Part shown: piece by piece, positions 10,654 to 19,938 of the stretch
How positions within the stretch are numbered: the stretch's first letter is position 1
Layout: the number at the start of each line of letters is the position of its first letter
From: Picosynechococcus sp. PCC 7117
GTDB lineage: Bacteria; Cyanobacteriota; Cyanobacteriia; Cyanobacteriales; MRBY01
DNA length: 64,000 bases
Direction: 5' to 3'
Assembly (NCBI RefSeq): GCF_001693275.1
Contig: NZ_CP016477.1
Span: forward strand, 930,001 to 994,000
Notes under the pieces: model-generated
Database searches by the model: none
Seen by the model: the letters and a program-made list of their open reading frames with translations, nothing else
Told to the model about the DNA's origin: nothing
Made by a program: the position numbers and the translations under genes

Positions 10654-11520
10654 TTATTTCGCCTTAGCTTGGTAACTGTTGAAGGTATTTTGTAGGAGCA
10701 TCGCCACGGTCATGGGGCCGATGCCACCGGGAACGGGCGTAATCTGGGCAGCAACTTGGGCGGCCTCTGTGTAGGCGACATCTCCCACCAGACGAGATTT
10801 ACCCGTTGCCGTATCGACGATGCGATTGATGCCCACATCGATCACCACAGCACCGGGCTTGATCATGTCAGCGGTAATAAATTCGGGTCTGCCAATGGCG
10901 GCTACGAGAATATCTGCCTCCCTGGTCACCGCAGCGAGGTCTTGGGTGCGAGAATGGGCGATCGCCACCGTGGCATTTGCTTCTAAAAGCATCAAGGCAA
11001 TGGGTTTCCCTACCAAAATACTCCGGCCCACCACCACGGCTTTTTTCCCTTCGAGGGGGATGTGATATTCCTTGAGCAGTTCCATTACGCCGTAGGGGGT
11101 ACAACTGCGCAGGCCCGGTTCGGAGCGTACAAGATGGCCTAGGTTTAAGGGGTGCAGCCCATCGGCATCCTTTTCCGGGGCAATGGTTAACAGCAAACCC
11201 ACGGCATCTAGGTGGGGCGGTAACGGCAATTGCACCAAAATCCCGTCAACTCGCTCATCTTGATTCAGGTCTTGGATCACGGCTTCAAGTTCGCTTTGGG
11301 TGGTATCGGCGGGAAAATGCTTACCAAAGGAGGCCATGCCAATCCGTTCGCAGGCGCGTTCTTTGTTACGGACATAGGCAGCGCTAGCAGGATTATCCCC
11401 AACCATCAGCACGGCGAGACCGGGGGGACGACCCATTTTTGGGGTGAGGGCCGCGATTTGGGTTTTGAGGTTTGCTTGGATTTTTTGGGCAAAGCTTTTG
11501 CCGTCAAGGATTTGTGCCAT
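10654..11520 (-). CDS. folD: bifunctional methylene-THF dehydrogenase/cyclohydrolase
   Basis: FolD interconverts 5,10-methylene- and 10-formyl-tetrahydrofolate for one-carbon supply. Key family segments are present: [14 protein letters not shown] with the catalytic Lys near residue 53, [12 protein letters not shown] near 98, [13 protein letters not shown] near 165 and [14 protein letters not shown] near the C-terminus. At 288 residues it is full length. It is a single gene closed by its own terminator. Confidence 0.97.
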   Translation of the reverse strand: MAQILDGKSFAQKIQANLKTQIAALTPKMGRPPGLAVLMVGDNPASAAYVRNKERACERIGMASFGKHFPADTTQSELEAVIQDLNQDERVDGILVQLPLPPHLDAVGLLLTIAPEKDADGLHPLNLGHLVRSEPGLRSCTPYGVMELLKEYHIPLEGKKAVVVGRSILVGKPIALMLLEANATVAIAHSRTQDLAAVTREADILVAAIGRPEFITADMIKPGAVVIDVGINRIVDTATGKSRLVGDVAYTEAAQVAAQITPVPGGIGPMTVAMLLQNTFNSYQAKAK

Positions 11521-11601
11521 GGATGTCGGGGATGCTGAGCATTTCGGTTGCCAAGTTTATCTTAGATCTGATGCTGAGGATAGGATCTAAGCGGTGCAAA
11601 T

Positions 11602-12537
11602 TTAAGGGGTCGTGGGAGCATTTTTAGGGCGACGGCTGCGACTGCGTGGGGGTTGGAGGGCTTTTTTGATCAGGGTCGGAATTTCTTTAAGATTGCGGCC
11701 AAAGGCGAGTTTTTCCCGTTTAAAGGCGCTGTGCATTTCCGCAGGGGTGTAGGTGTCGCTAATGCAGTAGGAAAGTTGGTTAGCAATAATGGTTCCGGCA
11801 TCGTAGCAACTGCGCTGGATAGGCGCGTGACTGCCACAGAGATAGGTAACGACGGGGGTTTGGATCTGGTCGCGGATCAGAGGAATCAGATCGATTTCTT
11901 CTTGGGAACCATAACGACCTAAAAGGGCGATCGCCTTGGTTTGGGGATCTTGATCGAGGTAGTGGAGCCACTGGGCAAAATGGGAACCCGGCAGATCGGC
12001 GTTGCCCACATCCACCACATAGGATTGACCTAAACCCGCTTGATTGAGCAAAATTGCCACTTCCTGGGAGAGGCTACTAAACCGACTGAGAAGCGCAACC
12101 TCACCGGGTTGGAAATGATTAACGAAGCTTGTCCCTAGCCACAGTTGCCCCGGAATCACGAGTCCACTGCTCCCTGGCCCTAGGATCTGCACCTCTTCTT
12201 GTTGGGCTTGGCAGAGTAGGCGCACCATATCCAGGGGCGGCACTCCCGCAGAAACGATGATTAGTTGTTTAATCCCGGCGGCGATCGCCTCAAAGGCCGC
12301 ATCCAAAACCTCAAAGGGTTCGACAAAGATCAAACTGGTGGTAATCTCGCCGACCTGGGCCTTGGCTTCCATGACCAAATCAAAAATGGGAATGCCGTCA
12401 AGGGTTTCTCCACCGCCCCCAGCACTGACGCCCCCAATAATCTCGGTGCCATAGGCGACCATCCGGGGGAGATAATATTGGGCGAGGGGCGTATGGATCC
12501 CTTGAATCAGAATATTGTGATTTGTGTGCCAAGCCAT
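11602..12537 (-). CDS. sucD: succinyl-CoA ligase alpha-like protein lacking the catalytic His
   Basis: The 311-residue protein aligns by eye with SucD along its length: an N-terminal CoA-binding Rossmann part (AYGTEIIGGVSAG), a middle GPGSSGLV segment, and the ligase part TPVVTYLCGSHAP. In active SucD the phosphorylated His sits in GHAGA; here that place reads YDAGT, with Asp246. The GEIGG patch with the supporting Glu reads GRYGS. The gene follows sucC by 46 bp on the same strand, so a heteromer is expected. Succinyl-CoA ligase activity is doubtful from these substitutions. The two genes may serve another acyl-CoA ligase-like or regulatory role. The gene symbol marks homology only. Confidence 0.7.
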   Translation of the reverse strand: MAWHTNHNILIQGIHTPLAQYYLPRMVAYGTEIIGGVSAGGGGETLDGIPIFDLVMEAKAQVGEITTSLIFVEPFEVLDAAFEAIAAGIKQLIIVSAGVPPLDMVRLLCQAQQEEVQILGPGSSGLVIPGQLWLGTSFVNHFQPGEVALLSRFSSLSQEVAILLNQAGLGQSYVVDVGNADLPGSHFAQWLHYLDQDPQTKAIALLGRYGSQEEIDLIPLIRDQIQTPVVTYLCGSHAPIQRSCYDAGTIIANQLSYCISDTYTPAEMHSAFKREKLAFGRNLKEIPTLIKKALQPPRSRSRRPKNAPTTP

Positions 12538-12583
12538 TGCCGTTGTGTCTAAGTCCTGTGTGTGAGAAAAGTTGAAAGGCGTT

Positions 12584-13750
12584 TTAGGTTCCGGGTTTAC
12601 TGAGGGCGATCGCCTGTTTGACGGCGGCCTCTAAATCTTCTTCCCAATGGCAACCAGGCGCGATCGCCGGGTCAAGGGAAGGTAAACAGCGCACAATAAT
12701 GTGTTGGGACAACTCAGGCAGCTCTGGATCGGGGTCAGCATCCGGGGCGATCGCCAATTGGGGTAAACGTGCCGTTAAAGTTGCCAAAATGCGTTGGTTA
12801 ATTTCTGCTTCTGCCACCAAGTTCAACAAAACCACCTTGATCTGCGGTAGTGCGGCCAATTGTTCAAGAATGATCTCGATCTGTTCATCTAGGTCGTAGG
12901 GTGAAAACACTCGACCCTGGGCGCGGGGGCCAAGGAGCCAACAGCAGGCTGGATGACCCTTGAGATCATGGAGCATATCCCAAATCACCGCCGCTGCCCC
13001 CACCCCATAACAAACAATGCCCACCGCGCCCCCCTGGACATCATGTTGCCAAGAGAGGGGGGCCGCCTCTGGGGTAAAGCTGAGTTGGTTTTGGTGCTCG
13101 TAAAATAGGGCGATTTCAGGGTGCTTACGGAGGGCCGTATCGTGAACCGTGACCTTACCATCAAGGGCCATTAATTCCCCTGCTTGGTTAATGCCCAGGG
13201 GATTGATTTCCACCAATTCCAAGTCCTTGGCAAGGAGCAGATCGTACATTTTTTTGATGATGTCGCTCAAGGCGGGCACCAATGCCCCCCGGATGCCCAT
13301 TTTGTTGAGGAGATGGCGCGCTTGGAACGGGGAGAAAAAGTCTTTGATCACCACTTGATGGAGGTTCGCCAAAAGCTGATCGATTTCCATGCCGCCGTGG
13401 GCCGACCCCAAAAGCACAGGCCGCTGCAATTCGTAGTCTAAAACCACCGCCAAGAAAATTTCCTGCTTGCGTTCGTAGTGGGCCTCGGCCAATAAAACAT
13501 CAGGGTATTGCCCGGCGATCGCCAAATTAAAAATATTCCGCGCGGCGGCGATCGCATCGATGGTATTCTGCACCCGTTTAATGCCCCCAGCTTTGCCCCG
13601 TCCCCCAGCCCGCACCTGGGACTTCAGCACAATGGGATAGGGAATTTGCAACTGTTTCAGTTCCCGGGGATCCGCAATAATCTGGGACGGCAACGTGGGT
13701 ATCCCCACCTGTTCAAAAAGTTGTTTTGCTTGGTATTCGAGCAATTCCAT
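12584..13750 (-). CDS. sucC: succinyl-CoA ligase beta-like (ATP-grasp) protein
   Basis: The start MELLEYQAKQLFEQVGIP matches the SucC N-terminus; an ATG 10 codons upstream is less likely. The ATP-grasp part is recognisable: SQVRAGGRGKAGG near 43-55, VVLDYELQRPVLLGSAHGGMEI near 110-130, and VEINPLGI near 195 with the conserved Glu-Asn Mg site. The C-terminal CoA-ligase part is divergent: the usual NGAGLAMATMD region reads YGVGAAAVIWD, and the DVGGGA segment reads LLGPRA. At 388 residues the length is normal. It pairs with the sucD-like gene downstream. Confidence 0.75.
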   Translation of the reverse strand: MELLEYQAKQLFEQVGIPTLPSQIIADPRELKQLQIPYPIVLKSQVRAGGRGKAGGIKRVQNTIDAIAAARNIFNLAIAGQYPDVLLAEAHYERKQEIFLAVVLDYELQRPVLLGSAHGGMEIDQLLANLHQVVIKDFFSPFQARHLLNKMGIRGALVPALSDIIKKMYDLLLAKDLELVEINPLGINQAGELMALDGKVTVHDTALRKHPEIALFYEHQNQLSFTPEAAPLSWQHDVQGGAVGIVCYGVGAAAVIWDMLHDLKGHPACCWLLGPRAQGRVFSPYDLDEQIEIILEQLAALPQIKVVLLNLVAEAEINQRILATLTARLPQLAIAPDADPDPELPELSQHIIVRCLPSLDPAIAPGCHWEEDLEAAVKQAIALSKPGT

Positions 13751-14035
13751 TAGCGCAGAGGCAACCTCTATATTTCTCAACTCAAGCCTAACTTAAAACC
13801 TGAACCCTAGTCATCAAGGCCAGAGGTTCCAGTGCCGAGGCGCAATGATTGGGCTTTATCTTTTTTCATGTATTTAGGTAATTAGGCGAACGAGGGAAAA
13901 AAGTTAATTGCAGTTAAAGAAATGGTGTTTTTTAGATTAAGTTTTATCTGGGATCTCAACGGATTATTTAGGGTTGTTTGCACCCAATAAATTCTGAGCC
14001 ATTCGCCCCCAGGACAAACAATAGATCGCGGCGGT

Positions 14036-14668
14036 CTAGCCGGGAAAATACGCATCTAGTTTTTGTTTTAGGCGGATTTGGGCTTCAAACAGATTTGGGT
14101 AAGCTTCTCCCCGGTGGGTACGGTGATCATAAAGGAGATTCTCGCCCGCAAAATGATCTGGATCGCAAACATAGCTGATTAGATTTAACCCCAAAGCTCG
14201 ATTTTCAAAGATCAAGACCGGGAGCAAGGATGGGTCGGGCACGGCATAGCCAAACCGGGCGATCGCCTTTTCTGCCACCGTAACGCCAATAATCGTTTCA
14301 TCGCCCCAGAGAATCTCACTATCGGGAATCGTCAAAGCATAAAACCAGAGGCGATCGAGGGCTTGCCAGTCCGTTGCCGTGGCCCGTTTGGTCAAATTTT
14401 CCCAGCGACTGGGGTCAGGTTTTAACAAGGTCACAAAGGCTGCCACCAAACCATGACTCGGTTGATAGCCAGCGGCGGTACGGTGTAGTAACACCTCAAT
14501 GTAATACCCCCGACGCTGTTCTCGACAAATGACCTTGAGGCTCCCCTGGGCATCCGTAATTTCCCACCAAAGTAGTTGCAGAGGCTCGCCGTAGGCTTGG
14601 GTACAAACCCGTTGGAGCTGGACTTCAGGATCTTGGCCCGTGGCGTGGGTCGTTGGGGACATGGACAA
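14036..14668 (-). CDS. hypothetical protein, soluble, 210 aa
   Basis: I do not recognise a family. The protein has no signal peptide or membrane segment. It has several Trp/Tyr-rich stretches (LLWWEITDAQG near 35, RLWFYALTIPD near 110) and a cysteine in YVCDPDHF near 170. Its codons and embedded HIP1 sites resemble its neighbours, so it is probably a resident gene. It lies downstream of phoX on the same strand but is separated from it by a terminator. Confidence 0.6.
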   Translation of the reverse strand: MSMSPTTHATGQDPEVQLQRVCTQAYGEPLQLLWWEITDAQGSLKVICREQRRGYYIEVLLHRTAAGYQPSHGLVAAFVTLLKPDPSRWENLTKRATATDWQALDRLWFYALTIPDSEILWGDETIIGVTVAEKAIARFGYAVPDPSLLPVLIFENRALGLNLISYVCDPDHFAGENLLYDHRTHRGEAYPNLFEAQIRLKQKLDAYFPG

Positions 14669-14719
14669 AAATTGGGTGGTGACAGAGCAAAATCCAGCTT
14701 AACCTCTAGGCCGATGAAA

Positions 14720-14756
14720 GAGAAAAGTCACCCCAGAGTTGAACCGTTGGGGTGAC
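14720..14756 (-). terminator. terminator after phoX
   Basis: On the minus strand GTCACCCCA and TGGGGTGAC form a perfect 9-bp stem with a 12-nt loop, followed by TTTTCTCTTTC. It begins about 40 bp past the phoX stop. The same 9-bp stem is used in the terminator at 51.6 kb. Confidence 0.8.
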
Positions 14757-14795
14757 CGATCTGTAACGCCAAATCCTAACTAAATCATCAAAGTG

Positions 14796-16631
14796 CTATG
14801 AGCCAACGATGCCGCCATCTTTACGGGTGATGACCACAGTGCTATCCCGGGGCACCATCCCACTCCCCTGGGGAGCCGGGAAATTGGTGGTGGCTGGGTT
14901 GCCATCGCCTGGGTGCTGCACGTTAATAAACATCGTGCGACGCTCTGGGGTCACCGTAATCCCCGTTACTTCGCAATCAGTCACCCCAGTAAAGAGACGC
15001 CGAATTTCCTTGGTATTGGTATCAGCCACAAGCAGTTGGTCATTCAAGCCGTCCTTCTGGGCACCATCGGTTTGGATAAAGAGGCGGCCATCGGGGTCAG
15101 CCCATAGTCCATCGGGGGAGGCAAAAGATTCTTCGGTGCCATGGGTATCTTGGGCGATCGCAAAAATATCCCAGGTAAAGGTTGTCCCCACGTGACGATC
15201 GCTATCCTGCCAGCGAATAATGTGACCATCGGGATTCGGTGCCAGGGGATTTGCCGCATCAGCTTCCGTGCGACGGCTATTGTTAGTCAGGGCACAATAA
15301 ACGTTTTCCTCGGTGCCGACAGTGATCCATTCCGGACGATCCATCGGCGTTGCCCCAGCCGCATCTGCCGCTAAGCGAGCATACACAAGGATTTCAGCCT
15401 GGTCTTGGAATTTTCCTTGTAAGGCTGGGTTATCCATGCTGAGGGATAACCACTCTCCAGAGCCATCATCGTTGAACTTTGCGACGTACAACTGGCCTTC
15501 ATCGAAGGGACTGATCCCCCGCGCCCGCATTGACTGCCAATTGTTTGCCGAAACGAACTTGTAAATGTAGTCAAAGCGTTCATCGTCACCCATGTAGCAG
15601 ACCACACGACCGCCACGACCAACGACAATTTCTGCCCCTTCATGCTTAAAACGACCGAGGGCTGTCCGCTTCACAGGGGTCTGGTTGGGATCCATCGGGT
15701 CAATTTCGACGACCCAACCGAAGCGGTTTTCTTCATTTTTGTAGGCCGCCTTGGATAGGTCAAACCGCTCGTCATAGCTTGCCCAACCATAGCGAGAACT
15801 GCTGGCGAGTCCATAGCGGGCCTGGGCTTCAGTGGGCGTCCATTCTCCGGTGGCCCCGAAGTAGGTGTTGAAGTTTTCCTCACAGGTGAGGTAAGTGCCC
15901 CAGGGAGTGTGACCATTAGAACAGTTATTGATCGTCCCTTTCGGCGCATTGCCCGCTGCTGTTTTTAGGAGGGGATGATTTGCGGCAGGGCCACTGAAGG
16001 CCATGGGGGTATTGGCATGGATCCGGCGAGCATAGTTACTGCGAACCACTTCCCAAACGCCACGATTATTTTTCTTGATTTCAACGACGGAGGCACCATG
16101 GGCATGTTGAGACAATCGCACATCCTCAAGGCTGGCGGGATCTGCTTTACCTAGGACGTGTTCGTTGATGCCAAATTCATGGTTAATTGCCAACAAACCA
16201 TGGTCATTGTTGTTGCCGAGGGGGAAAAACCACATCCCATCGTGGCCGATGCCGATCTGCTGGGCCTGTTCGTCGGCGGTGGGTCGGGTGTTGGGGTCGC
16301 CATTGTATTCGGGGCCGCCGGGTTGGAGGGGGGTGCCCCAGGGGATCAACACTTGGTATTGGTAGTCACTGGAAATACTGGGGACAGGGCCATTGCTTTG
16401 GGCTAGGGTTACAGCATTGAATCCCAACAGGGGACTGGTGCGCCGTTGGGCAACTTGGGTGGCGGCGGTGCTGGGTTTGAGGACGCTATTGCCGGCGATC
16501 GCCCCGATAAAACCAGCGGCGGAGAGCATCATGCTTTTTTGGAGCATACTCCGGCGGGAGAATCGCGCCTTGAAAATATCTTGGAAAGGACGATTATTTG
16601 AATAATTACTTCTGCCGTCGTCGTGAATCAT
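14796..16631 (-). CDS. phoX: PhoX-family alkaline phosphatase, Tat-exported
   Basis: This DUF839/PhoX protein probably releases phosphate from organic esters outside the cytoplasmic membrane. The N-terminus carries a twin-arginine signal (FSRRSMLQKS near residue 25, then a hydrophobic stretch ending in AATQVA). The mature part has the family's metal- and substrate-binding regions: GHDGMWFFPLG, NHEFGIN, NNCSNGHTPWGTYLTCEENFN and the C-terminal NVQHPGDG. At 611 residues it is complete. A weak Pho-box-like pair of direct repeats lies about 300 bp upstream. Phosphate regulation is likely but unproven. Confidence 0.88.
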   Translation of the reverse strand: MIHDDGRSNYSNNRPFQDIFKARFSRRSMLQKSMMLSAAGFIGAIAGNSVLKPSTAATQVAQRRTSPLLGFNAVTLAQSNGPVPSISSDYQYQVLIPWGTPLQPGGPEYNGDPNTRPTADEQAQQIGIGHDGMWFFPLGNNNDHGLLAINHEFGINEHVLGKADPASLEDVRLSQHAHGASVVEIKKNNRGVWEVVRSNYARRIHANTPMAFSGPAANHPLLKTAAGNAPKGTINNCSNGHTPWGTYLTCEENFNTYFGATGEWTPTEAQARYGLASSSRYGWASYDERFDLSKAAYKNEENRFGWVVEIDPMDPNQTPVKRTALGRFKHEGAEIVVGRGGRVVCYMGDDERFDYIYKFVSANNWQSMRARGISPFDEGQLYVAKFNDDGSGEWLSLSMDNPALQGKFQDQAEILVYARLAADAAGATPMDRPEWITVGTEENVYCALTNNSRRTEADAANPLAPNPDGHIIRWQDSDRHVGTTFTWDIFAIAQDTHGTEESFASPDGLWADPDGRLFIQTDGAQKDGLNDQLLVADTNTKEIRRLFTGVTDCEVTGITVTPERRTMFINVQHPGDGNPATTNFPAPQGSGMVPRDSTVVITRKDGGIVGS

Positions 16632-17150
16632 GATTGTAGGGTGCTTAGTTTACAGCGTCTCAAAGATGTTTTAAGGAAGAAATATTTTAATTTGCCCCTG
16701 ATTTTGGTTTTGAATATTGAGTGTTTAGCATAGAAAATTATGCCATTATTTTTTTATGGCGAATCAATTCCTGAAATACACTTTTATCCAAATGAATGTC
16801 CTTAAACAGGAAGTGGTTAGAGCCTTTTAAATATTGTTTTAAACAAAGGCTTTAGCCGTGGTTAGAAAACATCTAATCAGTTAAATGGGCAGACATAGAG
16901 GATGCCGATTACAATTATCTCCATGGGAATTAAGTAGAAATTAAGATTGACCAGTTAAAACTTTAAATTTTCTTTCAATCCGTTTAAGAAAGAAGCCGAT
17001 CTATTGAATTTAAAATCGATAATTACGGTATATTTTTGGGCTGCTCGTTTTGCGAACAGGCACCCGTCACTACCCCAAGGCGATCGCCCCGCTGCGGATT
17101 TTCCCTATAATGAGAGTTAACTTATGTAACAACGCCTGCTCATTTTCACC
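16632..17150. other. 519-bp divergent intergenic region, phoX / radical SAM
   Basis: AT-rich DNA with no open frame of note. At 16927-16945 GAATTAAG and AAATTAAG repeat with an 11-bp period, which resembles two degenerate minus-strand Pho-box half sites (consensus AGGTTAAG). A HIP1 octamer lies near 17080. It presumably holds the promoters of both flanking genes. Confidence 0.5.
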
Positions 17151-18719
17151 ATGACTCAGCGCCTCCTCTACGTCCGCCTCCCTTGCAATCCCATCTTTCC
17201 CATTGGCGTGGTGTACCTAGCAGATCATGTCCATAAGCTCTTCCCGAACCTCGAACAAAAGATTTTCGACCTGGGGGCCGTACCGCCCCTAGATTACAAA
17301 AAAGCCCTCGATGACTGTATCGCCGCTTTTAAGCCGACGCTGCTGGTCTTTTCCTGGCGCGATATCCAAATCTATGCCCCTGTGGGCGGCCGGGGCGGTA
17401 ACCCTTTACAAAACTCCTTTGAGATTTTCTACGCGAAAAATCCCTTCATTAAACTGAGGGGAGCCTTCGGGGGCCTGAAGGTGATGGCGGCCTACTACGG
17501 CGAACTGTGGCGCAACCTGGGACTCATTAAACGCGGTCTTCAAAAAGCCCAACAGTATAATCCTGAAGCCCAGATGGTCGTTGGCGGTGGGGCAGTTAGC
17601 GTCTTTTATGAACAACTGAAAACCGCATTACCGAAAGGGGCGATCGTCTCCATCGGCGAAGGAGAAACCCTACTAGAACGCCTACTCCGGGGCCAAGATT
17701 TTAGCGATCAACGTTGCTATGTTGTGGGCCAAGCAGAGCTACGCCCCGGCATGATCCACGAGGAACCCACCCCCATCGAAAAAACTGCTTGCAATTACCA
17801 GTACATTGCTGAAATTTGGCCGGAGTTTGATTATTATCTCCAGGAAAATGATTTTTACATCGGTGTCCAAACGAAACGGGGCTGCCCCCACAACTGTTGC
17901 TATTGCGTCTACACCGTCGTCGAAGGCAAGCAAGTCCGGGTCAATCCAGCGGCGGAAGTGGTGGCAGAAATGCGCCAACTCTACAATCGGGGGATCCGCA
18001 ATTTCTGGTTTACCGATGCCCAGTTTATCCCGGCGAAAAAGTACATGGATGACGTGGTGGAACTGCTCCAGGCGATCCGCGATTCGGGCATGGACGATAT
18101 TCACTGGGCTTCCTATATCCGCGCCGATAATTTGACCCCAGAGATCTGCGATCTGATGGTAGAAACGGGGATGAATTATTTTGAAATTGGCATCACCAGC
18201 GGCTCCCAGGAACTCGTGCGGAAAATGCGCATGGGCTACAATCTGCGGCGGGTCTTGCAAAACTGCCGGGATCTCAAAGCGGCGGGCTTTAATGATGTGG
18301 TCTCGGTGAATTATTCCTTTAACGTCATTGATGAGACCTTTGATACGATCCGCCAAACCATTGCCTACCACCGGGAACTCGAAAAAATCTTCGGGGTCGA
18401 TAAGGTAGAACCCGCCATTTTCTTCATTGGCCTCCAGCCCCACACCCACCTTGAACAATATGCCTTTGATCAAGAAGTGCTAAAGCCGGACTATAACCCG
18501 ATGAGTTTGATGCCCTGGACGGCGAAAAAACTCCTGTGGAACCCGGAACCCCTCGGTTCTTTCTTTGGGGAAGTGTGTCTCCAGGCGTGGCGGCAAAACC
18601 CCAATGATTTTGGTCGGGAAGTGATGGCAATTCTAGAGGCTCGTTTGGGGCGATCGCCTTTGGAAGAAGCCCTAACGGCGAAAATTGTGTCCCAAAAGCC
18701 GACTCTGATCCCTGCTTAA
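17151..18719 (+). CDS. B12-binding-domain radical SAM protein
   Basis: The N-terminal ~230 residues look like a cobalamin-binding-type Rossmann domain (VGGGAVSVFYEQL, SIGEGETLLERLL). The radical SAM domain follows, with the cluster motif CPHNCCYC near residue 247, and a C-terminal region to residue 522. Such enzymes use S-adenosylmethionine radicals, often for methylation or ring chemistry in tetrapyrrole or lipid pathways. The substrate cannot be read from the sequence. Its start ATG follows an AT-rich upstream region. It lies alone and opposite phoX. Confidence 0.85.
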   Translation: MTQRLLYVRLPCNPIFPIGVVYLADHVHKLFPNLEQKIFDLGAVPPLDYKKALDDCIAAFKPTLLVFSWRDIQIYAPVGGRGGNPLQNSFEIFYAKNPFIKLRGAFGGLKVMAAYYGELWRNLGLIKRGLQKAQQYNPEAQMVVGGGAVSVFYEQLKTALPKGAIVSIGEGETLLERLLRGQDFSDQRCYVVGQAELRPGMIHEEPTPIEKTACNYQYIAEIWPEFDYYLQENDFYIGVQTKRGCPHNCCYCVYTVVEGKQVRVNPAAEVVAEMRQLYNRGIRNFWFTDAQFIPAKKYMDDVVELLQAIRDSGMDDIHWASYIRADNLTPEICDLMVETGMNYFEIGITSGSQELVRKMRMGYNLRRVLQNCRDLKAAGFNDVVSVNYSFNVIDETFDTIRQTIAYHRELEKIFGVDKVEPAIFFIGLQPHTHLEQYAFDQEVLKPDYNPMSLMPWTAKKLLWNPEPLGSFFGEVCLQAWRQNPNDFGREVMAILEARLGRSPLEEALTAKIVSQKPTLIPA

Positions 18720-18850
18720 ATGTTTAATCTCGGTGGGTCATGGGTTCGGAATCTTCAGGACTGGGGGTCAGCATTTGCGTTTGGCCAAATCTTTAATAAG
18801 ATTGTCAAAAAAGCCTTATTTACCCCGTCTGTTTACGGAGGAAAAGATCG

Positions 18851-19585
18851 GTGTTGAAGTCTTGCCCTAATCTTCTGTGTCCCCTATTGGCTGTTCTTGG
18901 GGGATTTGTGCTGCTTTCGCCTGGGACGATCGCCCAAGAAGTTTTCACCTTTGAGCCGTTACCCCCCGTCCCCCCAGTAATTCCCCTCTGGGAAGAAGCC
19001 CCCGCCTCGGAACCTGTGTTTTACGATGGCCCTGCAACGACGGTGGCCCCTGGTCAAGAATATATTTTTGAGGCTCCGGCTCCCACCGCGTCCCCTCCGG
19101 CATTTGTTCCTTCGACGCCGCGGTCAAGCGCCCGCTACCGGGTTGAAGTAGTCGGGTCTAGTCCCTTGATGTTGGCAACGGTGCGCCAGGTGGAACCAAC
19201 TGCTTTTGTGAAAGGCGATCGCATCCAGGCTGGTTTGTTTTCTGAGCGCGAAAATGCAGAAACCCTCCGAGCCAACCTCCAAGCCAGTGGCATTGCTGCC
19301 CAAATTACAGACATGGGTTCCGGGGATTCATTCGCTGCCAATAGCACCACAGCAGCCAGTAGCCATGGTGGTTACTTTGTGGCGATTCCCAGCCGCGGCC
19401 AAGGCCAAGATATCCAAGACCAACTGCGGCGCATGGGCATTCAACAGGATTTGATTGAAGCGAAAAGTGCTCCCCGGGGGCCTCACATCGCCATCGGCCC
19501 TTTTGCCCAACGGGAAGAGGCAGAGTTGATGAATGTGCGGGTACGCCTCATGGATCTTGACGGTCGCCTGTATTTCCGCAACTAG
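18851..19585 (+). CDS. secreted SPOR-like protein (GTG start)
   Basis: A GTG start is favoured by GGAGGA about 8 bp upstream. The N-terminus is a signal peptide (LLAVLGGFVLLSPGTIAQ), followed by a Pro-rich linker to about residue 90. The C-terminal part has two repeats of the type RIQAGLFSERENAETLRANL and HIAIGPFAQREEAELMNVRV. These resemble SPOR peptidoglycan-binding half-repeats, so an envelope role is likely. No enzyme motif is seen. Assignment to SPOR is by pattern only. Confidence 0.65.
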   Translation: MLKSCPNLLCPLLAVLGGFVLLSPGTIAQEVFTFEPLPPVPPVIPLWEEAPASEPVFYDGPATTVAPGQEYIFEAPAPTASPPAFVPSTPRSSARYRVEVVGSSPLMLATVRQVEPTAFVKGDRIQAGLFSERENAETLRANLQASGIAAQITDMGSGDSFAANSTTAASSHGGYFVAIPSRGQGQDIQDQLRRMGIQQDLIEAKSAPRGPHIAIGPFAQREEAELMNVRVRLMDLDGRLYFRN

Positions 19586-19647
19586 CTTTCATTGACTTTC
19601 CCTTACAATCGAAACGCACTTGATTTGTCGTTTTTTTCAGAAAAACC

Positions 19648-19938
19648 ATGGTCACAACAAACCAGCAAGCGATTCAGATTGAACGTCAACCCAGCCCGGA
19701 ACGATTAGCGGCACTGGGGGTTAAAACTTGGGGCATTTGGACGAAGGAAGTCTCCACCTTTCCCTGGTCTTACAACGAAGCGGAAACCTGCTATTTCCTT
19801 GAGGGGGAAGTAACTGTAACCCCAGAGGGAGGCACCCCAGTCACCATGGGTAAAGGAGATTTAGTGACCTTTGCGGCGGGCCTGACCTGTACCTGGGAGA
19901 TTACCCAACCTGTGAAAAAGCACTATTCCTTTGGGTAA
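19648..19938 (+). CDS. small cupin-domain protein
   Basis: A 96-residue single-domain cupin of the DUF861/EutQ-like type: KTWGIWTKEVSTFPWSYNEAETCYFLEGEVTVTPEG, then GKGDLVTFAAGLTCTWEI. The conserved Glu of motif 1 is present but metal histidines are scarce. Its function is unknown. The 3' end overlaps the convergent rsmA stop by 16 bp. Confidence 0.85.
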   Translation: MVTTNQQAIQIERQPSPERLAALGVKTWGIWTKEVSTFPWSYNEAETCYFLEGEVTVTPEGGTPVTMGKGDLVTFAAGLTCTWEITQPVKKHYSFG

